From NCBI GenBank assembly GCA_963772645.1, contig CAVYYD010000007.1, positions 475,920 through 539,919 of the forward strand: 64,000 nt of DNA, written 5' to 3'. Positions 18,132-30,279 of this stretch are shown piece by piece. The translations under genes were made by a program, and so were the position numbers. Source of the stretch: DASSQJ01 sp963772645 (GTDB taxonomy: Bacteria > Actinomycetota > Actinomycetes > Actinomycetales > Dermatophilaceae). Each line of letters opens with the position of its first letter. Positions within the stretch are counted from its first letter, which is position 1. The notes under the pieces were generated by a model that had not been told where the DNA came from, did not search any database, and worked only from the letters and a program-made list of their open reading frames with translations.

Positions 18132-19003
18132 TCAGTGGCCCCCGGCCCGGGGGGCACCGAGCGCGTCGTCGGGCACCCGGCCGATGCCGTCCTCGAACGC
18201 CTCCCAGCGGACCCGGTCACCGCGGAAGACCGGGCCCTCGACGCAGGAGCGGACCATCCGGGTGACCCCGTCGTTGCCGCGCACCGGCAGCACGCAGGTC
18301 ATGCAGACGCCGACGCCGCAGGCCATCGACTCCTCGACCGCCACCTGGGCGACCACCCCGTGCGCGGCGGCGACCTCGGTGACCGAGCGCAGCATCCCCA
18401 TCGGCCCGCACCCGTAGACCACCCCGGCCGAGGTCCGCTCGAGGACGTCGCCGAGGACGTCGGAGACCCACCCGCGCCGCCCGGCGGAGCCGTCGTCGGT
18501 GGTGACCGTGACCCCGTCCGCGCAGCGCCGGGCCTGGACGACCCCGAAGAGCCGGTCCTCGGACGCGGCACCGAGCACCATCTCGACGTGGCAGCCGCGG
18601 GCGCGCAGCTCCTCGGCGAGCCAGAACAGCGGCGCCGACCCGTAGCCGCCGCCGACGAGCACGCAGGCGACCGGCTCGGCGGGCAGCGGAAAGGGGCGGC
18701 CCAGCGGGCCGACGACGTCGACCGGGTCGTGCGGGCGCATCGCCGTGAGCCACCGGGTGCCCGGGCCGTGCGCGGCGACGACGACGTCGACGGTGCCGCC
18801 GTAGGTGCCCGACGGCTTGACCTTGTGGAGGGAGAAGCACCGCCGCAGGAGGTTCGCGGAGGTCGGGCCGCCGACCGCGAGGGCGACGAACTGGCCGGGG
18901 CGGGCGAGCTCGGCGACCCCGGGTGCGACGAGGGTCAGGTGGTGGTACGCGCCGGCCCTCCGGGTGGCGATGAGCTCCCCGGCGACCTGGACGACGCCGC
19001 TGT

Positions 19004-19007
<4 letters not shown>
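18132..19007 (-). CDS. pyrK: Dihydroorotate dehydrogenase electron-transfer subunit
   Basis: A 291-residue ferredoxin-reductase-like subunit passing electrons from the PyrD FMN to NAD+. The FAD region includes RCFSLHKVKP, the NAD region VGGGYGSAPLFWL, and the [2Fe-2S] ligands CGVGVCMTC plus a later Cys in RSCVEGP, near residues 227-260. It overlaps the carB stop by 4 nt and is followed directly by pyrD. Confidence 0.95.
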
Positions 19008-22416
<3,409 letters not shown>

Positions 22417-22417
<1 letters not shown>

Positions 22418-23577
22418 CAGGCGGGGACCTCCGTGCTCGGGCGGCTGGGGCTTCGCTCCATGAGATCGACGAAACGGTCGAAGAGGTAGGCGGCGTCGTG
22501 CGGGCCGGCCGCGGCCTCCGGGTGGTACTGCACCGAGAAGGCCGTGAGCCGTTCCCCGTCACGGACCTCGAGGCCCTCGACGACGTCGTCGTTGAGGCAG
22601 ACGTGGCTCACGCTGACGGTGCCGAACTCGGTCTCGGTCGCCGTGTCGAGGGGGGCGTCGACGGCGAAGCCGTGGTTGTGCGCGGTGACCTCGACCTTGC
22701 CGGTCGTCCGGTCCACCACCGGCTGGTTGATCCCCCGGTGGCCGTACCTCAGCTTGTACGTGCCGAACCCCAGCGCCCGGCCCAGGATCTGGTTGCCGAA
22801 GCAGATGCCGAAGTACGGGATGCCGGCGCGCAGCACGCCGCGGAGCAGCTCGGCCTGGGCGTCGGCGGTGGCCGGGTCGCCGGGGCCGTTGGAGAAGAAG
22901 ACCCCGTCGGGGTGCACGGCGCGGACGTCCTCGAGGCTCGCGCTCGGCGGGAGCACGTGGACCTCGATGCCCCGACGGGCCAGCATCGCCGGCGTCATCG
23001 ACTTGATCCCGAGGTCGACCGCGGCCACGGTGAACCGCCGCTGTCCCACCGCCGGGACGACGTAGGGGTGGGTCGTCGCCACCTCCGCGGCGAGCGCCGC
23101 GCCCGTCATCGCCGGGGCCGCGGTGACCCGGGCGAGGAGCTGCTCGGCGGGGGCGCCGGCGTCGGCCCCGGAGAAGATGCCGACCCGCATCGCGCCACGC
23201 TCGCGCAGGTGGCGGGTCAGCGCCCGGGTGTCGAGCTCGCAGATGCCGACCACGCCCTGGGCGTCCAGCTCCTCCTCGAGGCTGCGCCGGCTGCGCCAGC
23301 TCGAGGGACGGAGGGCGGGGTCCCGCACGACGTAGCCGGCGACCCAGATCCGGCCGGACTCGTCGTCCTCGTCGTTCCACCCGGTGTTCCCCACGTGCGG
23401 CGCGGTCATGACGACGACCTGCCGGTGGTAGCTGGGGTCGGTGAGCGTCTCCTGGTAGCCGGTCATCCCGGTGGAGAAGACGGCCTCGCCGACGGTCGTC
23501 CCGCGGTGGCCGAAGGCCCGGCCGCGGAAGGTGCGCCCGTCCTCGAGGACGAGGAGGGCGGGCTCGCGGGAGTTCAT
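22417..23577 (-). CDS. carA: Carbamoyl-phosphate synthase small subunit (glutaminase)
   Basis: Hydrolyses glutamine and channels ammonia to CarB. It is 386 aa. The N-terminal domain begins with LVLEDGRTFRGRAFG and contains the conserved MTGYQETLTDPSY. The class I glutaminase domain has the nucleophile in FGICFGNQILGRALG and the His-Glu pair in QYHPEAAAGP. The stop shares one base with the carB ATG. The start overlaps the pyrC stop. Confidence 0.96.
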
Positions 23578-24878
23578 GCGGTGGGTGCTCCTTCACGTGC
23601 GGTGACGTGGCCGCGCAGGATCGTCGTGTGCACCGCGCCGGTGAGGGTGCGGCCGTGCCAGGGGTTGTTGCGGGCGAGGGACTGCGAGCCGTCGCGGTCG
23701 ACGGTGGCCGTGGCGGCCGGGTCGACGAGGACGAGGTTCGCCGGCTCGCCGGGGGCGACCGGCCTGCCGTGCCCCGGCAGCCCGGCGATCCGCGCGGGGG
23801 CCACCGACATGACCCGGGCGAGGTCGGCGAGCGAGAGGCCACCGCCGCTGACGAGGAGGTCGTGGACGACCGCGAACGCCGTCTCGAGACCGATCATCCC
23901 GAACGCCGCGTCGACGAAGGCGTGCTCCTTGTCGTGCCGGGCGTGCGGGGCATGGTCGGTGGCGACGGCGTCGACGGTGCCGTCGAGCAGGCCTTCGCGC
24001 AGCGCCGCACGGTCCTCGTCGGGGCGCAGCGGCGGGTTGACCTTGAACACCGGGTCGTAGCCGGCCAGCAGATCGGTGCCCAGCGCCAGGTGGTGCGGGG
24101 TGACCTCGCAGGTCACCCGGACGCCACGCGCCTTGGCCCAGCGGAGCACGTCGAGGCCCTCGGCGGTGCTCACGTGCGCGACGTGGACGCGCGATCCGGT
24201 GTGCTCGGCGAGCATGACGTCGCGGGCGATGACGCTCGCTTCGGCGACCGGCGGCCAGCCGGGCAGACCGAGCCGCCCGGAGAGCTCGCCCTCGTGGCAG
24301 CAGGCCTGGGGACCGGCCAGGGCCGGGTCCTGGCTGTGCTGGCTGACCACGCCGTCGAAGGCCCGCACGTACTCGAGCGCGCGGCGCATGACCCGGCCGT
24401 CGGCGACGCAGCGACCGTCGTCGGAGAAGACCCGCACCCGGGCCCGGGAGCGGTGCATCAGGCCGAGCTCGGCGAGCTCGGCGCCCTCGAGGCCCTTGGT
24501 GACCGCGCCGACCGGCTGGACGTCGACGAGGCCGCAGGACCGGCCGAGCTCGAGGACGTGCTCGGCCGCCTCGGCGGTGTCGGTGACCGGCGAGGTGTTC
24601 GCCATCGCGAGGATCGCGGTGTAGCCACCGACGGCGGCGGCCCGCGACCCCGAGACGATCGTCTCGGCGTCCTCCCGCCCGGGCTGGCGCAGGTGGGTGT
24701 GCAGGTCGACGAAGCCGGGCAGGAGGACGAGGCCGTCGGCGTCGACGCGCTCGAGTCCGCCGGTGTCCTGCACCGAGCCGACCTCGGTGAGGTAGCCCTC
24801 GCGGACGGCGACGTCGCCGCGCCGCTCGGTGCCGTCGTCCTCGAACCACGTGGCCGCGGTGAGCAGCAGGTCGCTCAC
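23574..24878 (-). CDS. pyrC: Dihydroorotase
   Basis: Cyclises carbamoyl aspartate to dihydroorotate. It is 434 aa, class I. Metal-binding residues lie in GFVDLHTHLRQPG, with later histidines in VSQHSQ and VAHVSTAEG, and the catalytic Asp in ATDHAPHARHDKE. The GTG start overlaps the pyrB stop (GTGA), so the two should be made in step. Confidence 0.95.
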   Translation of the reverse strand: MSDLLLTAATWFEDDGTERRGDVAVREGYLTEVGSVQDTGGLERVDADGLVLLPGFVDLHTHLRQPGREDAETIVSGSRAAAVGGYTAILAMANTSPVTDTAEAAEHVLELGRSCGLVDVQPVGAVTKGLEGAELAELGLMHRSRARVRVFSDDGRCVADGRVMRRALEYVRAFDGVVSQHSQDPALAGPQACCHEGELSGRLGLPGWPPVAEASVIARDVMLAEHTGSRVHVAHVSTAEGLDVLRWAKARGVRVTCEVTPHHLALGTDLLAGYDPVFKVNPPLRPDEDRAALREGLLDGTVDAVATDHAPHARHDKEHAFVDAAFGMIGLETAFAVVHDLLVSGGGLSLADLARVMSVAPARIAGLPGHGRPVAPGEPANLVLVDPAATATVDRDGSQSLARNNPWHGRTLTGAVHTTILRGHVTAREGAPTA

Positions 24879-25819
24879 GCTGCCACCTCCTCGCCGGCGA
24901 GGAGGTGGTAGAGCACGGCCATCCGCACCGCCACCCCGGCCGAGACCTGGTCCAGGACGAGGCTCTGGGCCGCGTCGGCGGCGTCCGCGCTGATCTCCAG
25001 CCCGCGGTTCATCGGGCCGGGGTGGCAGATGACCGCCTCGGCGTTGGCCTCCAGGAGCGCCCGCAGCCGGTCCCGGGTCAGGCCGAAGCCGACCGTGTAC
25101 TCGCGCGGGGTCGGGAAGAACCCGCCGCTCATCCGCTCGCGCTGGACCCGGAGCATCATCACCGCGTCGGGGCCGGCGGCGAGGACCTCGTCGAGGTCGT
25201 CGGAGAGTGCGAGGCCGTCGGCCCGGGCCCAGGGCCGGATCCCGCTCGGCATCAGGGTGGGCGGGGCGACGAGCGTGACGTCGGCGCCGAGCGTGCGCAG
25301 CGTGATGGCGTTGGAGCGGAAGACCCGGCTGTGGGTGAGGTCGCCGACGATCGCGACCCGTCGGCCCTCGAGGCTGCCGATCCGCTGCTCCATCGTGTAC
25401 GCGTCGAGGAGGGCCTGGGTCGGGTGCTCGTGGGTGCCGTCGCCGGCGTTGACGACGCTGGCGTCGACCCACTGCGCGACCTGGTGGGCGGCGCCGCTGG
25501 CCATGTGCCGGATGACGACGCAGTCGACGGCCATCGCGTCGATCGTCATCACCGTGTCGCGCAGGGACTCGCCCTTGGAGGTCGAGGACCCCTTGCCGGT
25601 GATGTTGACCGTGTCCGCGCTCATCCACTTCCCGGCGATCTCGAAGCTGGACCGGGTGCGCGTGGAGTCCTCGAAGAAGAGGTTGATCACGGTGCGCCCG
25701 CGCAGGGTCGGCAGCTTCTTGACGTCCCGGCGCTGGACCTCGTGCATCTCGGCCGCGGTGGCGAGCAGCATCCGGACCTCGTCCCGGCTCAGGTCGGCGC
25801 TGGAGAGCAGGTGCCTCAT
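24875..25819 (-). CDS. pyrB: Aspartate carbamoyltransferase catalytic subunit
   Basis: Condenses carbamoyl phosphate and aspartate. It is 314 aa. The carbamoyl-phosphate loop is FFEDSTRTRSSFE, with NAGDGTHEHPTQALLD and the C-terminal CHPGPMNRGLE. No regulatory PyrI subunit is encoded nearby, as expected outside enterobacteria. It overlaps the pyrR stop by 4 nt. Confidence 0.96.
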   Translation of the reverse strand: MRHLLSSADLSRDEVRMLLATAAEMHEVQRRDVKKLPTLRGRTVINLFFEDSTRTRSSFEIAGKWMSADTVNITGKGSSTSKGESLRDTVMTIDAMAVDCVVIRHMASGAAHQVAQWVDASVVNAGDGTHEHPTQALLDAYTMEQRIGSLEGRRVAIVGDLTHSRVFRSNAITLRTLGADVTLVAPPTLMPSGIRPWARADGLALSDDLDEVLAAGPDAVMMLRVQRERMSGGFFPTPREYTVGFGLTRDRLRALLEANAEAVICHPGPMNRGLEISADAADAAQSLVLDQVSAGVAVRMAVLYHLLAGEEVAA

Positions 25820-26448
25820 CGGGTGCCTCCTTCGGGGGCGGAGGGCCGTCCGGCCCGGGTCTCGCCGAGGGCGATGGACACCGAGTCCTCGGGAACGTCG
25901 TCGACGCCGGCGAGCCGGACCATGACCCGCTCGGCGTTGGAGGTCGGCAGGTTCTTGCCGACGTGGTCGGCGCGGATCGGCAGCTCGCGGTGGCCACGGT
26001 CGACGAGGACCGCCAGGCGCACCGCGCGGGGCCGGCCGAGGTCGGAGAGGGCGTCGAGCGCGGCCCGGATGGTGCGTCCGGAGTAGAGGACGTCGTCGAC
26101 CAGGACGACGACCTTCTGCTCGACCCCGCCGGAGGGGATGCGGGTGGGCATCGGGGCGCGGGTCGGCTGGTGGCGCAGGTCGTCGCGGAACATCGTGATG
26201 TCGAGCTCACCGGTGGGCACCTCCACCCCCTCCACGTCGGCGACGAGGGCGGCCAGCCGGCGGGCCAGCTCGACCCCGCGGGTGGGGATGCCGAGGAGGA
26301 CCAGGTCGTGGGCGCCCTTGTTGCGCTCGACGACCTCGTGGGCGATGCGTCTCAGGGCCCGGGCCACGTCGGGGGCGTTGAGCACGGTGCGGGGTGCACC
26401 GGAGCCTCCGGGGGCGTCGGCGGGCAGCGTGTCGTCGGCGCGCGTCAT
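25816..26448 (-). CDS. pyrR: Bifunctional pyr operon regulator PyrR / uracil phosphoribosyltransferase
   Basis: RNA-binding regulator that senses UMP/UTP; homologues also have weak UPRTase activity. It is 210 aa. The PRPP-binding motif is VVVLVDDVLYSGRT at about residues 115-128, with LLGIPTRGVELA earlier and VDRGHRELPIRADHVGKNLPT later. It heads the pyr operon and its own leader contains a PyrR-binding hairpin, so it should be autoregulated together with all downstream genes. Confidence 0.95.
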   Translation of the reverse strand: MTRADDTLPADAPGGSGAPRTVLNAPDVARALRRIAHEVVERNKGAHDLVLLGIPTRGVELARRLAALVADVEGVEVPTGELDITMFRDDLRHQPTRAPMPTRIPSGGVEQKVVVLVDDVLYSGRTIRAALDALSDLGRPRAVRLAVLVDRGHRELPIRADHVGKNLPTSNAERVMVRLAGVDDVPEDSVSIALGETRAGRPSAPEGGTR

Positions 26449-26455
26449 CCGCGTG

Positions 26456-26487
26456 CGACCTCCTTCCCTGCCTCACGGGACAGGTCG
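26456..26487 (-). promoter_or_regulatory. PyrR-binding RNA element overlapping the pyrR ribosome-binding site
   Basis: The minus strand contains CCTGTCCCGTGAGGCAGG, matching the PyrR target consensus TCCNGNGAGG in a hairpin loop closed by CCTG/CAGG (26467-26484). An outer CGACCT/AGGTCG stem (26456-26461 with 26482-26487) takes in the Shine-Dalgarno AGGAGGT. PyrR binding would stabilise the closed form and block translation, as described for mycobacterial pyrR. No terminator is visible, favouring translational control. Confidence 0.8.
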
Positions 26488-26510
26488 TTAAAGGACGTCT
26501 GGCGCGGTGC

Positions 26511-26516
26511 AGTCTA
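26511..26516 (-). promoter_or_regulatory. -10 box of the pyr operon promoter
   Basis: TAGACT on the minus strand. Transcription would start near 26504 and give a ~56-nt leader that contains the PyrR element. No good -35 match is seen. Confidence 0.45.
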
Positions 26517-26568
26517 CGGTGTGCCGGCGGCCGGGACGACGGCGGCCCGCGGGTCGGGACGGCGCCGG

Positions 26569-26958
26569 TCACTCGGCGAGGTCGGGATGGCCTCCCGCCT
26601 CGCGGAAGCCGGAGCACATGACCCGCAGGTGGACGATCCTGCCCTCCCGGGTGCGGTAGTAGGCCTGCTGCTCGGCGGTGAACTCCCCGTCGGGGGTCCG
26701 CAGGGCGAGCCGGTAGGACACCCGCTGGGTGTCCTCGACGGGCGGACCGTCCTCGAGGCCGAGCAGGGCGACGATCTCGTCCTGGGGCTCGAACCAGGAG
26801 CCGAAGAGCACCTCGGCGGTCGCCTCGGCCGAGGATGCCTCCCAGGACCGGTTCGGGGTCAGCGCCCGGAAGTCGACGTGCTCGTCGAGCACCGCGAGGA
26901 CGCCGGCCCGGTCCTTGCCTGCCACCGCGCGCGCGAACGCGCCACCTTCGTCGGCCAT
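26569..26958 (-). CDS. SnoaL/NTF2-like protein
   Basis: A 129-residue protein with the SnoaL-like cone fold pattern: an N-terminal helix AFARAVAGKDRAGVLAVLDEHVDFRALTP, then alternating strands ending RTREGRIVHLRVMCSGF. Members bind small ligands or act as isomerases/cyclases; the substrate is unknown. A GAGGAGG ribosome-binding site precedes the ATG. It is divergent from the dodecin side across an A+T-rich palindrome. Confidence 0.75.
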   Translation of the reverse strand: MADEGGAFARAVAGKDRAGVLAVLDEHVDFRALTPNRSWEASSAEATAEVLFGSWFEPQDEIVALLGLEDGPPVEDTQRVSYRLALRTPDGEFTAEQQAYYRTREGRIVHLRVMCSGFREAGGHPDLAE

Positions 26959-27035
26959 CGCCGCCTCCTCGTCTCGCTTCCACCGTGACGCACCGGGCGT
27001 CGGTTCTCAAGGGCGGACACATGGCCGCCGTCTCA

Positions 27036-27058
27036 ATACATAACACGATGCTATGTAT
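27036..27058. promoter_or_regulatory. A+T-rich inverted repeat, probable operator/promoter region
   Basis: ATACATA, a 9-nt spacer, then TATGTAT: a perfect 7-bp inverted repeat inside one of the few A+T-rich patches of the window. It lies between the divergent SnoaL-like gene (start 26958) and the small ORF/dodecin genes. It could bind a dimeric regulator of the PadR or similar type, or provide -10 elements in both directions. No regulator gene is adjacent. Confidence 0.45.
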
Positions 27059-27120
27059 CACCAAAGTTGCCGTGGTCCACTGGGGGTCCACCGTCCCGAC
27101 GGCACCGACGGAGGCACCTC

Positions 27121-27282
27121 GTGCCCACCACCCCCGACGCGAGCGCCGGCGGCGACGCCGCCGGCCACCCGCCCCCGAGCCCGCCGGCCCCGCTGTTCCC
27201 CCCGCACTCCCCCGGCACCGAGGAGTACCGCCGCTGGCTGGCCACCGCCGCCTGGCCCGAGGTCGCGTTCGCGACCGCGTGA
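27121..27282 (+). CDS. Small hypothetical protein
   Basis: 53 residues from GTG 27121, preceded by GGAGG at a correct 6-nt spacing. The first half is a Pro/Ala-rich linker; the second half (SPGTEEYRRWLATAAWPEVAF) is a possible amphipathic helix. Not recognised. It lies 80 nt before dodecin and could share its transcript. The ribosome-binding site is the main support. Confidence 0.45.
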   Translation: MPTTPDASAGGDAAGHPPPSPPAPLFPPHSPGTEEYRRWLATAAWPEVAFATA

Positions 27283-27362
27283 CCCTTCCGGCACGGCGCC
27301 GTCAGGCGGATGATCGGGCGACCGGGGTCGCCACCGGGCGGCCCGCGACGAAGGAGTCCGCG

Positions 27363-27569
27363 ATGGCACACACGTACGGCATCACCGAGGTCGTCGGCAG
27401 CTCGACCCGCTCGGTCGAGGACGCGATCAACACGGCCGTGGCCCGCGCGAGCACGACCGTACGGGGTCTGGACTGGTTCGAGGTCACCCAGGTGCGCGGC
27501 CACCTCGAGGACGGCGCCGTCGCGCACTACCAGGTGGGCCTGAAGATCGGGTTCCGCCTCGAGGAGTGA
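27363..27569 (+). CDS. Dodecin (flavin-binding storage protein)
   Basis: 68 residues, the full dodecin length. Family features are TYGITEVVGSS at the start, the helix SVEDAINTAVARAS, and GLDWFEVTQVRGHLEDG, whose Trp stacks on flavin in characterised dodecins. Dodecins form hollow dodecamers that hold FMN, riboflavin breakdown products or CoA. GAAGGAG precedes the ATG. Convergent with nusB. Confidence 0.93.
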   Translation: MAHTYGITEVVGSSTRSVEDAINTAVARASTTVRGLDWFEVTQVRGHLEDGAVAHYQVGLKIGFRLEE

Positions 27570-27590
27570 GCCCGGGCCCGCCGGCGCGGG

Positions 27591-28004
27591 TCAGGCGAGG
27601 GTGGGCTTGACCTCGGCCAGGCGGGCGAGCAGGCCGTTGACGAACCGGGGGCTGTCGTCGGTCGAGAGCTCGGTGGCCAGCCCGACCCACTCGCTGATCG
27701 CGACCGGCTCCGGGACGTCAGCCGAGAAGAGGACCTCGTAGGCCCCGAGCCGGAGGATCGACCGGTCGACCGCCGGCATCCGCTGCAGGCTCCAGCCCTG
27801 CGCGTACGTCGTGATGAGCTCGTCGAGCTGGTCGCGGCGCTCGAGGACACCACTGACGAGGCTGACGGTGAGCTCGGTCAGCGGGTGCTCGGTGACCGGG
27901 ACGGCGAGCCGCTCCCGGAGCAGGTCCCCGGCGTCGACGCCCCGCTGCTCGGCCTCGAAGAGGAGGTCGAGGGCGCGTTTGCGGGCCTTGGTGCGGGCGG
28001 ACAC
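27591..28004 (-). CDS. nusB: Transcription antitermination factor NusB
   Basis: 137 residues; binds boxA RNA with NusE (S10) in rRNA antitermination. The all-helical core is recognisable from RTKARKRALDLLFEAEQRG through MPAVDRSILRLGAYEVLF to the terminal FVNGLLARLAEV. It follows efp by 3 nt. Confidence 0.95.
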   Translation of the reverse strand: MSARTKARKRALDLLFEAEQRGVDAGDLLRERLAVPVTEHPLTELTVSLVSGVLERRDQLDELITTYAQGWSLQRMPAVDRSILRLGAYEVLFSADVPEPVAISEWVGLATELSTDDSPRFVNGLLARLAEVKPTLA

Positions 28005-28007
28005 GGG

Positions 28008-28568
28008 TCAGCTGACCCGGCCCAGGTAGGAGCCGTCGCGGGTGTCGACCTTGATCTTCGTCCCCTGCTCGAGGAAGAGCGGGACCTGGATCTCGGCGCC
28101 GGTCTCGAGCGTCGCGGGCTTGGTGCCCCCGGTGGACCGGTCGCCCTGGAGCCCCGGCTCGGTGTAGGTGATCTCGAGGACGACCGAGGCCGGCAGCTCG
28201 ATGAACAGGACGCTGCCGTCGTGGCGGGCCACGACCGCGTCCTGGTTCTCGACCATGAACCGGGCCGCGTCGCCGACGGTCTCCGGGCTCACCATGATCT
28301 GGTCGTAGGTGTCGGGGTCCATGAAGACGAAGTCGGTGCCGTCGTTGTAGAGGTACTGCATCGTCCGCTTGTCGACGTTCGCCGTCTCGACCTTGACGCC
28401 GGCGTTGAACGTCCGGTCGACCACCTTGCCGCTCATGACGTTCTTCAGCTTGGTGCGGACGAAGGCCGGGCCCTTGCCGGGCTTGACGTGCTGGAACTCC
28501 ACGACGGTCCACAGCTGGCCCTCGATGTTGAGCACCAGGCCGTTCTTCAGGTCGTTGGTCGTCGCCAC
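28008..28568 (-). CDS. efp: Elongation factor P
   Basis: 186 residues; relieves ribosome stalling at polyproline. Three beta-barrel domains are present. The tip loop is KPGKGPAF with Lys32; in actinobacteria the palindromic PGKGP loop is reported to work with unmodified lysine, and no EpmA/B or DHS-type modification gene is seen here. GTG start with AAGGA upstream. It has its own TAGGAT promoter and a structured leader. Confidence 0.96.
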   Translation of the reverse strand: MATTNDLKNGLVLNIEGQLWTVVEFQHVKPGKGPAFVRTKLKNVMSGKVVDRTFNAGVKVETANVDKRTMQYLYNDGTDFVFMDPDTYDQIMVSPETVGDAARFMVENQDAVVARHDGSVLFIELPASVVLEITYTEPGLQGDRSTGGTKPATLETGAEIQVPLFLEQGTKIKVDTRDGSYLGRVS

Positions 28569-28652
28569 GTTCGGGGGTTCCTTCTCGGTCGGGGGGCCCG
28601 TCTCCGGGCGCGCGTCACCCCCGCAGAGGGGGTGGGGATCCGGGCCATCCTA
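28569..28652 (-). promoter_or_regulatory. efp promoter -10 and structured 5' leader
   Basis: TAGGAT on the minus strand at 28647-28652 predicts a start near 28640 and a ~70-nt leader. The leader opens with a 7-bp hairpin CACCCCC-TCTGC-GGGGGTG (28616-28634) followed by a smaller CCCG-GAGA-CGGG hairpin. The first could also act as a terminator for aroB read-through, but it has no T tract. Confidence 0.45.
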
Positions 28653-28699
28653 CCGCCACGCTCCGCGTGCCCCGCACGCCCCGGCGGCCCCGCGACGGC

Positions 28700-29776
28700 T
28701 CAGGACTGGGACACCGCGGCGTAGGCCTCGCGCAGCAGGGCCTCCTCCGGGCCCTCGAGCCGGGTGGGCCGGGCGAGCCCCTCGAGGACGACGAACCGGA
28801 GCCGGTCGCCGCGCGACTTCTTGTCCCGACGCATCACCGCGAGCAGGGCCTCGAAGCGGCCGCCGAGCTCGCTCGTCGGCAGGCCGACCGCCCCGAGCAC
28901 CGAGCGGTGCCGGTCGAGCACCTCCCGCGGCAGCAGCCCCGCCCGGTGGGCGAGCTCGGCCGCGAACACCATCCCGACGGCGACCGCCTCGCCGTGCCGC
29001 CGCCGGTACCCCTCGACCTGCTCGATGGCGTGCCCGAGGGTGTGCCCGTAGTTGAGCACCTCACGCAGCCAGGACTCGGTGAGGTCCCGGGCCACGACGT
29101 CGGCCTTGACCCGGACGGCCCGCTCGACGAGCTCGGCCAGGTGCGGGCCGTGCGGGTCGCTCGCCCCGGCCGGGTCCGCCTCGAGGAGCTCGAGGATCCG
29201 CGGGTCGGCGATGAAGCCGGCCTTGACCACCTCGGCCAGCCCGGCGACGAGGTCCGGACGGGGCAGGGTGGCGAGGACGTCGAGGTCGCAGAGCACCCCG
29301 GCCGGCGGGTGGAAGGACCCCACGAGGTTCTTCCCCTCGGCGGTGTTGATGCCGGTCTTGCCGCCGACCGCCGCGTCGACCATCGCCAGCAGGGTCGTCG
29401 GGACGTGGACGACCGGGACGCCGCGCAGCCAGGTGGCCGCGACGAAGCCGGCCAGGTCGGTCACCGTGCCGCCGCCGACGGCGACCACGGCGTCCGAGCG
29501 GGTGAACGCGTGCTGCCCGAGCACCGCCCACAGCCCGGCGGCGACCTCGGCGGTCTTGGCCCGCTCCGCGTCGGGAACGGGCGCCTCGCGGACGACCAGG
29601 CCGGCGTCCTCGAGCCGCCGGGCGACGTGGCCGGCGTACCGCTCGAAGCCGACCGGGTGGACCAGGAGGACCTGCCGGACCCCGTCCGGGACGAGGTCGA
29701 GGACCCGCCCGAGCACTCCGCGCCCGACGAGGACGTCGTGCGCGCCGCCGACCGGGATGACGACCGGCTCGCTCAC
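28700..29776 (-). CDS. aroB: 3-dehydroquinate synthase
   Basis: Second step of the shikimate pathway, converting DAHP to 3-dehydroquinate with NAD+ and zinc. It is 358 aa. NAD motif GGGTVTDLAGFVAATWLRG, then PTTLLAMVDAAVGGKTGIN, and zinc ligands in EVLNYGHTLGHAIE. GTG start overlapping the aroK stop (GTGA). Last aro gene of the run. Confidence 0.96.
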   Translation of the reverse strand: MSEPVVIPVGGAHDVLVGRGVLGRVLDLVPDGVRQVLLVHPVGFERYAGHVARRLEDAGLVVREAPVPDAERAKTAEVAAGLWAVLGQHAFTRSDAVVAVGGGTVTDLAGFVAATWLRGVPVVHVPTTLLAMVDAAVGGKTGINTAEGKNLVGSFHPPAGVLCDLDVLATLPRPDLVAGLAEVVKAGFIADPRILELLEADPAGASDPHGPHLAELVERAVRVKADVVARDLTESWLREVLNYGHTLGHAIEQVEGYRRRHGEAVAVGMVFAAELAHRAGLLPREVLDRHRSVLGAVGLPTSELGGRFEALLAVMRRDKKSRGDRLRFVVLEGLARPTRLEGPEEALLREAYAAVSQS

Positions 29777-30279
29777 GCCTGCTCCGCCAGCAGGGCGGCG
29801 ACCTGCGCCGCGACCTCCTCGGCACTGTGGCCCGCGGTGTCGACGACGTGGGTGGCGACCCGCTCGTAGACCGGTCGGCGCTCGGCCATCAGCCGCACCC
29901 AGGAGGCGCGGGGGTTGGCCGCGAGGAGCGGTCGCGACCGGTCGAAGCCCACCCTCCGGGCCGCGTCGGCGATGCCGACGTCGAGGAAGACGACGGTGTG
30001 GCCGGCGAGCAGCGGCTCGGTCAGCGGGTCGACCGGCGCGCCACCCCCGAGCGCGACGACCCCCGGCTCCTCCGCGAGCGCGCGGGCCACCTCGGCGCGC
30101 TCGAGGTCGCGGAAGGCGCCTTCGCCGTCGACGACGAAGATGTCGGCGATGGTGCGTCCGGTCGCCCGCTCGACCGCCGCGTCGGTGTCGTGCAGCGGCA
30201 CGCCGAGGATGGCGGCGAGGGCCTCGCCGGTGCTGGTCTTGCCGGACCCGGGCGGGCCGACGAGGACGACGCGGGGCAT
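29773..30279 (-). CDS. aroK: Shikimate kinase
   Basis: Phosphorylates shikimate at the 3-OH. It is 168 aa. P-loop GPPGSGKTSTG at residues 8-18, the DTD motif in HDTDAAVE, substrate-binding arginine in FRDLER, VVALGGGAP, and the lid FDRSRPLL. It overlaps aroC by one base and aroB by four. Confidence 0.96.
   Translation of the reverse strand: MPRVVLVGPPGSGKTSTGEALAAILGVPLHDTDAAVERATGRTIADIFVVDGEGAFRDLERAEVARALAEEPGVVALGGGAPVDPLTEPLLAGHTVVFLDVGIADAARRVGFDRSRPLLAANPRASWVRLMAERRPVYERVATHVVDTAGHSAEEVAAQVAALLAEQA

Noticed and set aside
28616..28634. Simple terminator of aroB
   Set aside because: It lies downstream of the predicted efp start and upstream of efp on the same strand, before rather than after aroB's stop in the transcription direction; a leader hairpin fits better.
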